This document shows, piece after piece, positions 19,401 to 26,000 of a stretch of 64,000 nt of DNA. The stretch is from Microglena sp. YARC (lineage: Eukaryota > Chlorophyta > Chlorophyceae > Chlamydomonadales > Chlamydomonadaceae). The notes under the pieces are model-generated. The model had not been told where the DNA came from and did not search any database. It worked only from the letters and a program-made list of their open reading frames with translations. The position numbers and the translations under genes were made by a program. How positions within the stretch are numbered: position 1 is the first letter of the stretch; every line of letters starts with the position of its first letter. The stretch lies in contig CM039463.1 in assembly GCA_022414725.1 (NCBI GenBank), positions 22,143,511-22,207,510 on the forward strand. Direction: 5' to 3'.

Positions 19401-19754
19401 TTTAAGAACATAAGTGCTGACCAGCTCCCCCCTACCTGCACACATGACGGCCAGGGCTATTACAGGCCCTGCTAGAAGATGGACTAGCAGGCTCCAGCCA
19501 ATACCCAGGGGGGTTAGTATAGAAGGGGAGAGTGGAAGGGCATGCACCTGCTGCTGAGCACCCCTCCGACTACTGGAGCATAGGGGGAGGGAGATCACAG
19601 TTCCGAGGCATTGGCCTTGGTGACCCGACCTAGGCATGAGCATGGGCTTGGCCATGACCGAGCCACTTGGGTGTGACAAGGCTGAGTGGGTGTGTCTCCA
19701 TGGTGTAGCAATTGACCCAGGTGAATGCTTGTGGGGGATCAGTTGACTCCTCAT
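4424..19754 (-). CDS. YheT/EMB8-type alpha/beta hydrolase, nine exons
   Basis: Exons in transcription order: 19754-19436, 19268-19009, 17047-16848, 15189-15103, 11918-11822, 10911-10825, 7912-7837, 6107-5995, 4726-4424. All introns are GT-AG, phases agree throughout, and the total is 1542 nt (513 aa). A hydrophobic stretch (LGIGWSLLVHLLAGPVIALA, in the first exon) suggests a membrane anchor, as in ABHD1/ABHD3 proteins. Then follow YKPTPFLSEGH, DGGIVTLDWELD, LLLMLPGLTQGSE, the nucleophile elbow GWSMGAN, RYLGEKGDGSP with AAVSLCNPF, QFDEAVTIKSF, the acid in ALNDPVS and the catalytic histidine in TKTGGHLGWF. The triad Ser-Asp-His is therefore complete. Substrate is unknown; relatives act on acyl lipids. 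The start is the least certain part: MRSQLIPHK is the first ATG after an in-frame stop, and a later ATG (MAKPML) is possible. Most introns are packed with copies of the neighbouring exon edges (see findings). Confidence 0.88.
4830..5195. repeat. 23-bp tandem array with 92-bp higher-order period
   Basis: Unit is GTGAATTCAATAGTGGGTTGAAC. A variant unit (GTGAATATAATAGTGGGTTG) recurs at 4911, 5003 and 5095, exactly four units apart. The array lies in the last intron of the hydrolase gene. Confidence 0.9.
5335..5475. mobile_element. MITE family R3 copy
   Basis: Begins AGGGACCAGCATATCATATG and contains TTGACCAAAGGCGAGTATG and CAAGTCAGACTGCCGACATC. It lies inside the last hydrolase intron. 5480-5780 is unassigned intron with an internal duplication (GTGGCATAGCGTGGTTTGCA at 5250 and 5622). 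Confidence 0.6.
5780..5990 (-). repeat. Copies of the exon-8 donor edge of the hydrolase
   Basis: Exon 8 ends ATCAAG|GTGAGG at 5995. Downstream in transcription, ATCAAGGTGAGG-like words recur at about 5937, 5854 and 5788, spaced by a CTCACTACTGC-type unit. A poly-C run (5797-5820) interrupts the array. Confidence 0.65.
6160..6415. repeat. TTCTG-rich degenerate array
   Basis: Imperfect repeats of GTTTGAGTTGTTCTGTTCTG, intronic (between hydrolase exons 7 and 8). No coding meaning. Confidence 0.7.
6655..6865. repeat. Dispersed repeat family L
   Basis: Starts CCGCTACCAGTAGCGATCGC and continues ACCTGAGACCCTGTTTTGGC to CCAAATCCCTGATCACTACC. A second copy with the same order of words is at 61735-61905. 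It lies in the intron between hydrolase exons 7 and 8. Confidence 0.6.
6955..7030 (+). repeat. Dispersed family R2 copy
   Basis: GTTGGGCAAGTCCCTTTAGC followed by CTGGACTGGAACATA. R2 is the commonest dispersed repeat here. Plus copies lie near 415, 9825, 13485, 22385, 25225, 25580, 30685, 30775, 42475, 43610, 43695 and 49650. Minus copies lie near 12450, 25060, 26755, 28378, 35285, 35630, 55555, 58145 and 63870. 7030-7560 also holds pieces of family G. Confidence 0.65.
7448..7490 (-). repeat. Copy of the exon-7 donor edge of the hydrolase
   Basis: The complement of CTTACCGAAGCTTTAAAGGT matches the end of exon 7 plus its donor (AAAGCTTCG|GTAAGA at 7837). The copied part is short and the coding frame is changed. 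Confidence 0.5.
7770..7830. repeat. ATGTA microsatellite
   Basis: Runs of TGTAATG adjoining the donor of hydrolase exon 7. A much longer array of the same word is at 60795-61085. Confidence 0.8.
8045..8095 (-). repeat. Copy of the exon-7 acceptor edge of the hydrolase
   Basis: The complement reads CCATCCCTTGCACAG|GACATCGATATACAG, nearly identical to the true acceptor and first codons of exon 7 at 7912. It lies upstream of that exon in transcription order. Confidence 0.6.
8200..8945. repeat. 14-bp minisatellite (CCCTCAACCCTGTA)
   Basis: About 50 imperfect 14-bp units, intronic. In the sense of the hydrolase gene each unit reads TACAG|GGTTGAGGG, i.e. an acceptor-like TACAG every 14 bp just upstream of exon 7. 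Apparent 60-215 aa reading frames here are repeat translations. Confidence 0.9.
9058..9401. mobile_element. Foldback MITE R1 with a second element (R4) nested inside
   Basis: Left arm GCAGCTTCTAGGCAGCTCCC and right arm GGGAGCTGCCTAGAAGC plus AGCTGAAAAGAAAAGCC form family R1. Other R1 copies are at 14072-14235, 29953-30146, 33024-33228, 33958-34132, 36888-37050, 42776-42965, 58495-58695, 59778-59978 and 60536-60705, with fragments at 27350, 39157, 52670 and 61590. Between the arms, 9170-9330 is an AT-rich element with AACTAATATTAG words and GACGAGCCGTCTCACC. It matches 57838-58020 (family R4). Confidence 0.6.
9750..9885 (+). repeat. Long family R2 copy
   Basis: Begins CAGGGCCCCTGTTGGTAAAA, runs through a TCATCAGTG segment to TTGGGCAAGTCCCTTTAG and CTGGACTGTAACAACG. 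It is intronic in the hydrolase gene. Confidence 0.6.
9945..10800 (-). repeat. Array of exon-6 copies of the hydrolase
   Basis: The true exon 6 is 10911-10825 (TFSLIYNWGLALAFKS, IMAKHEHVWNNAK). Downstream copies each end in a donor: about 10588 (GTAAGG), 10310 (GTAATG), 10186 (GTAAGG) and 9957 (GTAAGC). The copy at about 10275-10187 is nearly intact (IYNWGLALAFKSILAKHEHV). Copies are separated by CCCACCCAC simple sequence and a repeated GGACTGCCNGAAATGG block. Confidence 0.8.
10912..11135 (-). repeat. Copies of the exon-6 acceptor edge of the hydrolase
   Basis: Upstream of the true acceptor (ACCTGTACACAG|ACC at 10911), the complement shows TACAGCACGTCACTGGGCC (about 10975) and TACAGCAAGTTACTGGGCC (about 11070) in a repeated GTTTGGCCCAGT context. 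About three degenerate units. Confidence 0.6.
11455..11595 (-). repeat. Copies of the exon-5 donor edge of the hydrolase
   Basis: The complement at about 11590-11545 reads TGCAAGCCCTTCCATCTGAC and then AGTACCTCAGCACG|GTGAGT, a diverged copy of the exon 5 end (true donor at 11822). Two shorter donor-only units (CAGCACAGTGAGTG, CAGCAAAGTGAGTC) follow at about 11510 and 11470. Confidence 0.7.
11610..11815. mobile_element. Inverted-repeat element, family M
   Basis: Ends are TAGCAATTCAGCAGATGATTT and its near-complement AAATCATCCGCTGAATTGCT. Related copies: 12235-12400, 13560-13765, 35455-35530 and 35950-36115. It sits directly 3' of hydrolase exon 5. Non-coding. Confidence 0.65.
12400..12450 (-). 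repeat. Copy of the exon-5 acceptor edge of the hydrolase
   Basis: The complement reads CACACATCAG|GTATCTTGGTC and translates RYLGQQGEASPIKVA, paralleling RYLGEKGDGSPIKAA of the true exon at 11918. It lies about 530 bp upstream of it. Confidence 0.75.
12780..13310. mobile_element. MITE R3 with internal 37-bp amplification
   Basis: Begins GACGGCATATCATGTCATGC and carries about ten tandem copies of a unit containing ATGATGTTGACCAAAGGCGAG. A family N segment (GACAGCAAGCACAGGAACC at about 13168) interrupts it, and a normal R3 end follows at about 13215-13310. Unit phase differs slightly between copies (ATACC versus ATATC). Confidence 0.75.
13430..13555 (+). repeat. Long family R2 copy
   Basis: CAGGGCCCCTGTCGGTAAAA through AGCCCTTCCTGTCACGG to GACTGCAACATGTGC. 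It is followed to 13765 by a family M copy. Both are intronic. Confidence 0.6.
13856..14052. repeat. Dispersed repeat family J
   Basis: GTAGGCCAGGATGAGTAGCT, CTGATTTCAGGATTGTTGC and ATGGCGACGCAGTGGCGA. Copies: 14520-14660 and 54475-54610 (complement), 51565-51640 and 53315-53460 (plus). Non-coding. Confidence 0.55.
14072..14235. mobile_element. Foldback MITE R1 copy
   Basis: Arms AGCAGCTTCTAGGTAGCTCC and GGGAGCTGCCTAGAAGC. Intronic in the hydrolase gene. Confidence 0.6.
14805..14945. repeat. 14-bp degenerate tandem array
   Basis: Units of the type TACACTGGTTCATA, about ten copies, intronic. Confidence 0.7.
14948..14995 (-). repeat. Copy of the exon-4 donor edge of the hydrolase
   Basis: The complement reads GGTCTATGGGAGCCAGCATT and CTTGTCAG|GTAGGC. 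It copies the end of exon 4 (WSMGANILVR, donor at 15103) including the nucleophile-elbow codons. Confidence 0.75.
15585..16035 (-). repeat. Copies of the exon-4 acceptor edge of the hydrolase
   Basis: The true acceptor is TGTCTGGCAG|TGCTGTTGTGACTCAC at 15189. Upstream units at about 15700, 15898 and 16010 keep CTGTTGTGACTTACATT behind a CAG, alternating with a GTGTGAATGCGACAT block. A more diverged unit is at about 15595. Confidence 0.7.
16170..16840 (-). repeat. Six extra copies of the exon-3 donor edge of the hydrolase
   Basis: Exon 3 ends GGGGACCTAAG|GTGAGG at 16848. The same junction with about 40 nt of exon (CAGCTGTACTCAGGCTGTTA and on) recurs with donors at 16753, 16659, 16565, 16458, 16300 and 16176, mostly 94 bp apart. 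Each unit has a donor identical or nearly identical to the true one. Confidence 0.9.
17200..17800 (-). repeat. Degenerate donor-containing array in hydrolase intron 2
   Basis: Units of about 36 bp. On the minus strand they contain GTTAGATGTGAGTATTC (about 17530) or close variants (17590, 17640, 17700). The end of exon 2 with its donor reads GAGTTAGAT|GTGAGCATTG (19009), so the units resemble the exon-2 edge. An R3 element copy occupies 17288-17460. Confidence 0.6.
17812..18540. repeat. About 70-bp minisatellite
   Basis: Roughly ten nearly identical units of GCAATGCAGTATACACACCT, ATCAATGGCTTACAAGG and ACACATGCCCAGCTGTGTT, in two slightly different lengths alternating in blocks. It lies in hydrolase intron 2. 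Its TATCAATGG/ACACC words match the start of that intron. Overlapping 60-140 aa frames are repeat translations. Confidence 0.9.
18635..18832 (-). mobile_element. tRNA-headed SINE
   Basis: The complement starts AGCCCGTTTCAGTGATACAA, contains ATTGGTCTAGTTGTACACC, then the GTCAACCGCGATGGTAGCTT tail ending CACCAGGTG. The B-box region is damaged. Same head type as 22470-22674. Confidence 0.75.
19269..19446 (-). mobile_element. Introner-like DNA element forming hydrolase intron 1
   Basis: The element at 19280-19435 (156 bp) has inverted ends GTGGGGGGGGAACTGGTCAG (left, continuing CACTTA) and GTAGGGGGGAGCTGGTCAGC (complement of right, continuing ACTTA). It is flanked by the 11-bp direct repeat CTGCACACATG at 19269-19279 and 19436-19446. 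In gene sense the 5' splice site is the element's own terminal GT and the 3' splice site is the AG at the end of the direct repeat (CATGTGTGCAG). Splicing removes the element plus one repeat copy and restores ATG TGT GCA GCG TGG. The interior is TTTAGG-rich. Confidence 0.85.
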
Positions 19755-20740
19755 TGTGGCCCCCACTGACTTGAGGTGTCAGGTAGTAGTGAAGGCTTGG
19801 CTCAACTGACTAGTAATGAAGTGGACAGATAACTTCGCCTATGCAGTGCCCTGCCATGGCACTAGTCTTCTGGGAGTGGACTAGGAGGGGGCGGGGGTTG
19901 AGCACGCCACTCCTCGGGTGAGTCCGTAGTTAGGTTGCGATGTCTGTCTGGCGAAGCGAGAGGGGACAAGGTAGGGAGAACGAGGTAGAAAGCCTCATGG
20001 GAATATCATGATGATAGTGCAGGCACTCGTGAGAGAGGGTCAACACGCACCCGCGGTCGAAATCGAGGGCTAGACTGGGTCCAGTCACAGATCTATGGAA
20101 AGTCGGAAATCCTTGCTCCCTGCCTTCCACTGCGAGTTACGGGGGAAAACAGGGCTGCCCTGTTCTTCCCTGTAATTAATTGCGTTTTGTCTTTGTATAG
20201 GCTCGCAGTCCGAGGCATGGAATGGAATCCCACCCACGTGGCCACCCCCATCAAATGCTAGTAGCTGGAGTGAGATCAACGGTTGGGGGGCCGGTTGTGG
20301 TCGTTAGCGGGCATTGATTGGGCCGCGTTAGGCCCTCGGACTTACGAGGTGCATACGGCCAGGTGCATATGGCACAACCAGGGTTCTTCAGGGGGACACA
20401 GGGACCTCCAAATCTCCTTCTCGAGACGCAGCCTATTCCAAAAGGACACCGCTATACTACGCCTTTAAATGCCTCTATACCAAGGTAGGACTACCAGTGG
20501 GTCAATCGCACCAACCCCACCACTTTCAGCTCTCTCAATTTGCGCAATTGAAATTCGCGCAGGTGCCAAGTCAACGGAATTCAATGAAGTCCCGAGCTGC
20601 TGCGCTGTGGACCCCCCTTGCGAGGGGGGGTCCGCCCCCCAGCCTTGCTGACGTCAACGATATCGTTTTAGGCGTATAGCGGTGACCATTCCAAAATCTG
20701 CTTCTTGAGACGCAACAGACCTTCCCAAATCTGCGTCTTT
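19755..20740. other. Intergenic stretch, no gene recognised
   Basis: Upstream of the hydrolase and downstream of the LRR gene. No conserved protein is recognised on either strand. A GC-rich block at 20590-20650 has a short hairpin (CCCTTGCGAGGGGGGG). Confidence 0.4.
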
Positions 20741-20749
20741 TTATTTTTG

Positions 20750-21025
20750 TAATAAAATGTATTAGGTTTTTCCATACTTCAAAGGAATCCGGATTCATGG
20801 CCAGCTTCATGCTGAAGTCTTGATCAACCAATTCAGTTTCAATTTCAGTTTATTTGTCAAAGATAAATTTATATCCTCGGCTTATAAAGGGTATTCTGAC
20901 ATGAAATGCATTTCATCTTCCAACACGATTCAACACTGTCATAGCACCTGCAAATTCTACCAAAACGAGAGGTACTCCTATTTGATTCAACATTCAAATT
21001 GTGAGCTCGAAGACGTAGTCTAGCT
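20750..21025 (-). pseudogene. LINE 3' terminal fragment
   Basis: Shares word order with 26935-27240: GAAATGCATTTCATCTTC, CAAAGGAATC.GGATTCATG and CACCTGNAAATTCTACCA. On the minus strand the frames contain KLAMNPDSFEVWKNL and, with frameshifts, the cysteine-rich end. It is a decayed copy of a retrotransposon C-terminus. Confidence 0.55.
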
Positions 21026-22034
21026 ACCGGTATGCATTTAATATCATCCCTATTACCGACATTTTAAAAGTTACTGTATGTGGAACTATGGCTTTGATCC
21101 TCTGACATCATCAAAGTCGCATCCGTAATAGATTTAATATCGATTCCTTGGTTATCATGAAGCTAGCCAGCCACCATGACGGGAACTAACAATATACAAG
21201 GTAGGCACGTCTAGTTGGTGTGATACCTGTACCTAGGCCTACGTTAGGTTGATTCAGATAGGATAGATGGAGGATGGAGCCCCCGGGAGTTGTGGTGTGA
21301 GCTCGTCTTGGATAACATACACTGGCCTGGGCTGCCTAAGGACAATGTAATGTAACATAGAATGTGGGCACGTTGTTCCACTAAATTTAATTTCAAACAG
21401 GAGGAAACATGGTGACTCGCATTACAGCATGCACTTCTATCTGTTCTACAGGTATATTCGAATCGTGGCTGATCCTCGGTTCCTCGTTTTTGTGGATATT
21501 TCTGAAATCTCGATTGTTACAATTTCCAGAAGTTTACTCTGAAAATTAAGACTGAAGGTGAGGAAACACCACTAGAAAAACAGATATATTGGACCCTTAC
21601 TTCAGGCCAATCAATACATGGAGAAATCATATGTAGTCCTGAAACAGTGATGCCCCTGATGCAAAATCACTTCAAAAATCCCAATGCATGCATCAGATCA
21701 TCACATGCTTCATTGCTTTCTTGCTTTTACCCTCTACTTAGTACCATAGTTGACAATTGGGAGGACATTCCCCCCGGATGTTGTAGCGTTGGCTTGTTTT
21801 GGGTCAACAATGGCGTGCCGATGAAAATCTCAAGTAAGATGATGGTCAGAAGGAACCCTTGACTCCATCAAGCCGCAGGCAAATTTGGATTCAAGTATCA
21901 TGTACCATGACTCCATCAAGCCGCAGTATCATGTACCATGTGCTGTTTTCATTTTCATTTTCATCGTCATCCTCATCCATATCCTCATAGCTGCTATTGT
22001 GACTATACTCAAATTCTTTTGGTAACAAATACAT

Positions 22035-22195
22035 AGGCACCGGCAATATGCTATCATCATACGATAGCCTATGATGCTGGCTCTATACCTGACTAGGCTA
22101 AAGTTACCATTTATGTACAATCTCATATGATGCAATTTCTATGATATCATGCTCGCCCTTGATCAACATCATATATTCATATGATATTCCGGCCC
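22035..22195. mobile_element. MITE family R3 copy
   Basis: ACCGGCAATATGCTATCATC, CTGACTAGGCTAAAGTTACC and a CATATGATATTCCGGCCCCT end. 21030-22030 shows no gene; a piece of dispersed family O (GGCTTGTTTTGGGTCAACAA) is at about 21780. Confidence 0.6.
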
Positions 22196-22314
22196 CTACA
22201 TATACAGAAGTGATGCACAGGTCGCACGGGAAGCGAACCTTGCTTCGGAAACAGCCGCTATTTATCTATCACTCACATGAGATCATCCATTCTATTGTAT
22301 AATTAAATTATCTC

Positions 22315-22455
22315 TGTAGCACCAACTCAGGGCCCCCATCAGCGAAACGATTGCTTGAGGTTCAGTTCATCAATGCATTTTTATTGTTAGCCCTTCCTGT
22401 CATGGTTGGGCAAGTCTTTTCAGCCTATTTGGCCTACCCCTGGACTGTAACATAC
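22315..22455 (+). repeat. Long family R2 copy
   Basis: GTAGCACCAACTCAGGGCCC through GTCATGGTTGGGCAAGTC to CCTGGACTGTAACATAC, with the SINE next to it. Confidence 0.6.
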
Positions 22456-22469
22456 ACACATAGGTCATG

Positions 22470-22674
22470 ATAACGCCTGGTGGGGCATGATGCTAAGGAA
22501 ATCCCTCGTACGTGGGCAGAGAACGGTCTACCACCTGGACTGGACAAGCTACCATCGCGGTTGACAACGACCTGCAACGCTAAGGGTGACCATAGGGGGA
22601 ATCGAACCCCCGACCCTTCGTCATCAAAGCGATTTGGTGTACCACTAGACCAATCATATCACTGAAACGGGCTC
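22470..22674 (-). mobile_element. tRNA-headed SINE, best-preserved copy
   Basis: The complement reads AGCCCGTTTCAGTGATATGA, then TTGGTCTAGTGGTACACC, then CGGGGGTTCGATTCCCCC (a clear T-arm/B box), then GTCAACCGCGATGGTAGCTT and a CACCAGGCGTTATCATGA end. This is a tRNA-derived head joined to an unrelated tail, as in SINEs. Confidence 0.8.
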
Positions 22675-22769
22675 ATACACACAAACATTGACAGCAGAGC
22701 TGGGACTAACGCGCGGCAGCACATGGGGAAATCTCCACCTCACCCAATAAGCACATATCAACATAATCT

Positions 22770-23020
22770 GATCAGTTTTGAAGTACAATCCTGATATGGT
22801 CCGGCAACGCTATAGGGCGCATGACATGAGGTGAAAGTCCAGCTCTGAGTTCCGCAGACAGCATAGCTAGTTTGACGTCCTGTGAACCAGCACAGATCAG
22901 GGTAGGGCAGCAACCCAACCCTGATACATCCTCAAGCTGAGTGCACCAGCAGAGATTCATCAATACAGGGTCAGGCGGTGATCCAATACTGACACGTCCA
23001 CGTGGTAGAAATCACAAGGC
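22770..23020 (-). pseudogene. Decayed leucine-rich repeats 3' of the LRR gene
   Basis: After the stop of the LRR exon the minus strand still shows HVDVSVLDH, then in another frame CTQLEDVSGLGCC and QDVKLAMLSAELRAGL. These resemble CTNLQ..LEDVSALG units with frameshifts. The gene may once have been longer, or an alternative 3' end may use part of this. Confidence 0.5.
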
Positions 23021-23024
23021 AAGA

Positions 23025-26000
23025 TCAGGGCTGAGAATCCCTGTATCGTATTTTCAGGTTGGTGCAAGTACCCAGTGCAGAGACATGTGCCAGCTGCCAG
23101 CAACCAGACAGGTCCAGTGCCTGCAGGTTTGTCCAAGCACCTAGTGCAGACACATCTGCAAGCTTGGGGCAACCAGACAGGTCCAATGTCTGCAGGTTGG
23201 TGCAGGCACCCAATGCTGATATATCTGCAAGCTTGGGGCAACCAGACAGGTTCAATGTCTGAAGGTTGATGCAGGTACCCAAGGCTGATATATCTGCCAG
23301 CTTGGGGCAACTAGACAGTTTCAGTGTCTGCAAGCTGGTGCAGGAACTCAAGGCTGATATATCTGCAAGCTTGGAGCACCTAAACAGTTTCAGTGCCTGC
23401 AGGTTGGTGCAGGTGCCCAAGGCTGACACATCTGCAAGATTGGAGCAACCAGACAGGTTCAGTGTCAGCAAGTTCGTGCTCATACACAAGGATGATACAT
23501 CTGACAGCAGGGGGCAACCAGACAGGTCCAGTGTCTGCAGGTTGGTGCAGGTACCCAATGTTGATAGATCTGCAAGCATGTGGCAACCAGACAGGTGTAT
23601 TGTCTGCAGGTTAGTGCACATACCCAACACAGACAACTCCACAAGGTTCCACGAACCAAGTATGAGTAGCGTCTGCAGGTTAGTGCAAGAACCCAATGCT
23701 GACAGGTCCTTTAGGACCCAGCAATGAGATATGTTTTGTTCCTGCAGGCGAGTGCAAGAACCCAATGCAGATACGTCCACAAGCCCTGTACAAGAATTCA
23801 GGTCCAAGCTCTGCAGTTTAGAACAAAAACCCAGTGCAGACACGTCTACAACCAGCTCGCATCCAGATATGTTCAGTGTCTGCAGGTCAGTGCAAAAACC
23901 CAGTGCAGACACGTCTACAAGCGCCTCACATTCAGACAGGTCAAGTGCCTGTAGCTTAGTGCAAGCACCCAATGCAGCCACACTCCTTAGGTGTTTTATA
24001 CCAGACATCATCAATTTTTGCATGTTGGTGCAAGAATGCAGTGGTGACACATCCACAAGCTGCCGGCACCAAGACAGGTCTAGCGTTTGCAAGCTGGTGC
24101 AAGAACCCAGTGCAGACACATCCTCAAGGTTGGTGCAACCAGACAAGTTGAGTGTCTGCAGGTTGGTGCAAGAACCCAGTGCAGACACGTCTTCAAGCAC
24201 CTGACATTCGGATAGGTTCAGTTCCTGCAAGCCAGTGCAAGACTCCAATGCTGACACATCCACAAGCTTCCGGCAAAAGAGCATGTTTAGTGTCTGCAGT
24301 TTGGTGCAAGAACCCAGTGCTGACATATCCACAAGCTGCGGGCAACCAGACAGGCTCAGTTCCTGCAGATTAGTGCAAGAACTCAATGCTGGCACATCCA
24401 CAAGCTGCGGGCAACCAGACAGGTTCAGTTTCTGCAAGTTGGTGCAAGAATGCAGTCCATGCACATCCACAAGCTGCAAGCAGACAGACAGGTTCAGTGC
24501 CTGCAGGTTCGTGCAAGAACCCAGTGCAGGTACAGCTGCAAGTTCCCAACATCCAGATAGGTCCAGTGTCTGCAGCTTAGTGCAAGACTCCAATACTGAC
24601 ACATCCTCAAGCTGCGGGCAACCAGACAGGTTCAGTTTGTGCAGGTTGGCGCAGTTACTCAATGCGGACACGTCGACAAGCCCTTCACAAAGTGTTAAGC
24701 TCAGGGAATCCAGCTTGCTGAAGCATGACATATACGGGGGTATCTGGTGCATCACCCTGCATCTGTTCAACGTGAGTGCCTTCAGCTCTGTGCATTCACG
24801 CAGGGCCTTGTCGCACATGCTCTGGTCCTCAGTAAATGATATTTTGAGTGAGCGTAAATGCACAGGGAAGGGACCTTCGAGGTAGCGGCCATGGAAATGG
24901 CAAATGTCGAGGCTCCTGACATTGGGACACTTGGGGATCGGGATGGACTCCGGGTATAGGGTAGGAGTTTCCTGGAAGAGGCCAAGAGCATTGGGCTAGA
25001 ATGAAAATATGTGCATAACACTCAAACCCAGTCTCTCCATCGTGTACGTGTGTATGTTACAGTCCATGCGTAGGCCAAATAATAGGCTAAAGGGACTTGC
25101 CCAACCGTGACAGGAAGGGCTAACAAGAAAAAGTATTGATGAAGTGTGCATCATGTGAACGATTTGTTCACCAAATGTTCCTCTCAATCAGACCCTTCAT
25201 GAAAACTTAAGTTGATATTGATTGTTTGAGGTTGGGCAAGCCCCTTTAGCCAAAGTGGTTACCGCTGGACTGTACCATACATGCATACATACACACATGC
25301 ATCGGGCACATGGCCGGGGTAGATAATACGGTACGATCCGAAGGTTTAAGGATTAAATTTAAAATGCTCAATGTGCAGTTGGGTGACCTTTTTACAGCAT
25401 TAATCTGGTATCAATACAAATATACGAAGAGTAGTTGGGTTACAGTCCTATGTGGCCTACAATTACCATCCTAGATTGGCATTTTTGGTTGTTGGTTGTT
25501 ACACCTTTACAGTCCAGGTCTTTTAGTGGTTTAGTGCTTGTTAAAAACCCCTCTGGATAATCTAAAATTATCTTGAGCATTTGAGGGTGGGCAAGTCCCT
25601 TTAGCCTAATTGGCTATCACCTGGACTGTAACATACATTTGCATAGCAGGTTGCAAGCAAGATTAGGCAGTGCAGCAAGCATAATTAACACAGCAGGTAT
25701 GCGCCCAAGGACTGTAACATGCATTTGAATGGGCACAACAATACACGGTGAGCAGTGAAACGTGAGCCTAATAAAAATGAGTGAGCCCTGGTGTGCTCCG
25801 TGTGATAAGTCCTCCCAGTTGTCTGCGGCCCAATCCCCAATCCATGGTGTAATGGCTCATGCAGTATACATGTAAATGTTCAAAAAACAGGAAGACAAAA
25901 AAGTTAACAAAACAGACAGGATGCGAATGCAAATGCATAGGCACATGCAAAGATGCAACCCAAGAGGTGCTCCAGTGAGACTAGACTAGTAATGGTCCTA

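Noticed and set aside
22560..22672. A tRNA gene on the minus strand
   Set aside because: The A-box and B-box words are there, but the acceptor stem does not pair by eye and the same unit with its tail is dispersed; called as a SINE.
23059..24885. Plus-strand frames of 60-216 codons opposite the LRR exon
   Set aside because: Antisense shadows of a 69-bp repeat; their Ser/Gln-rich repeats mirror the LRR period.
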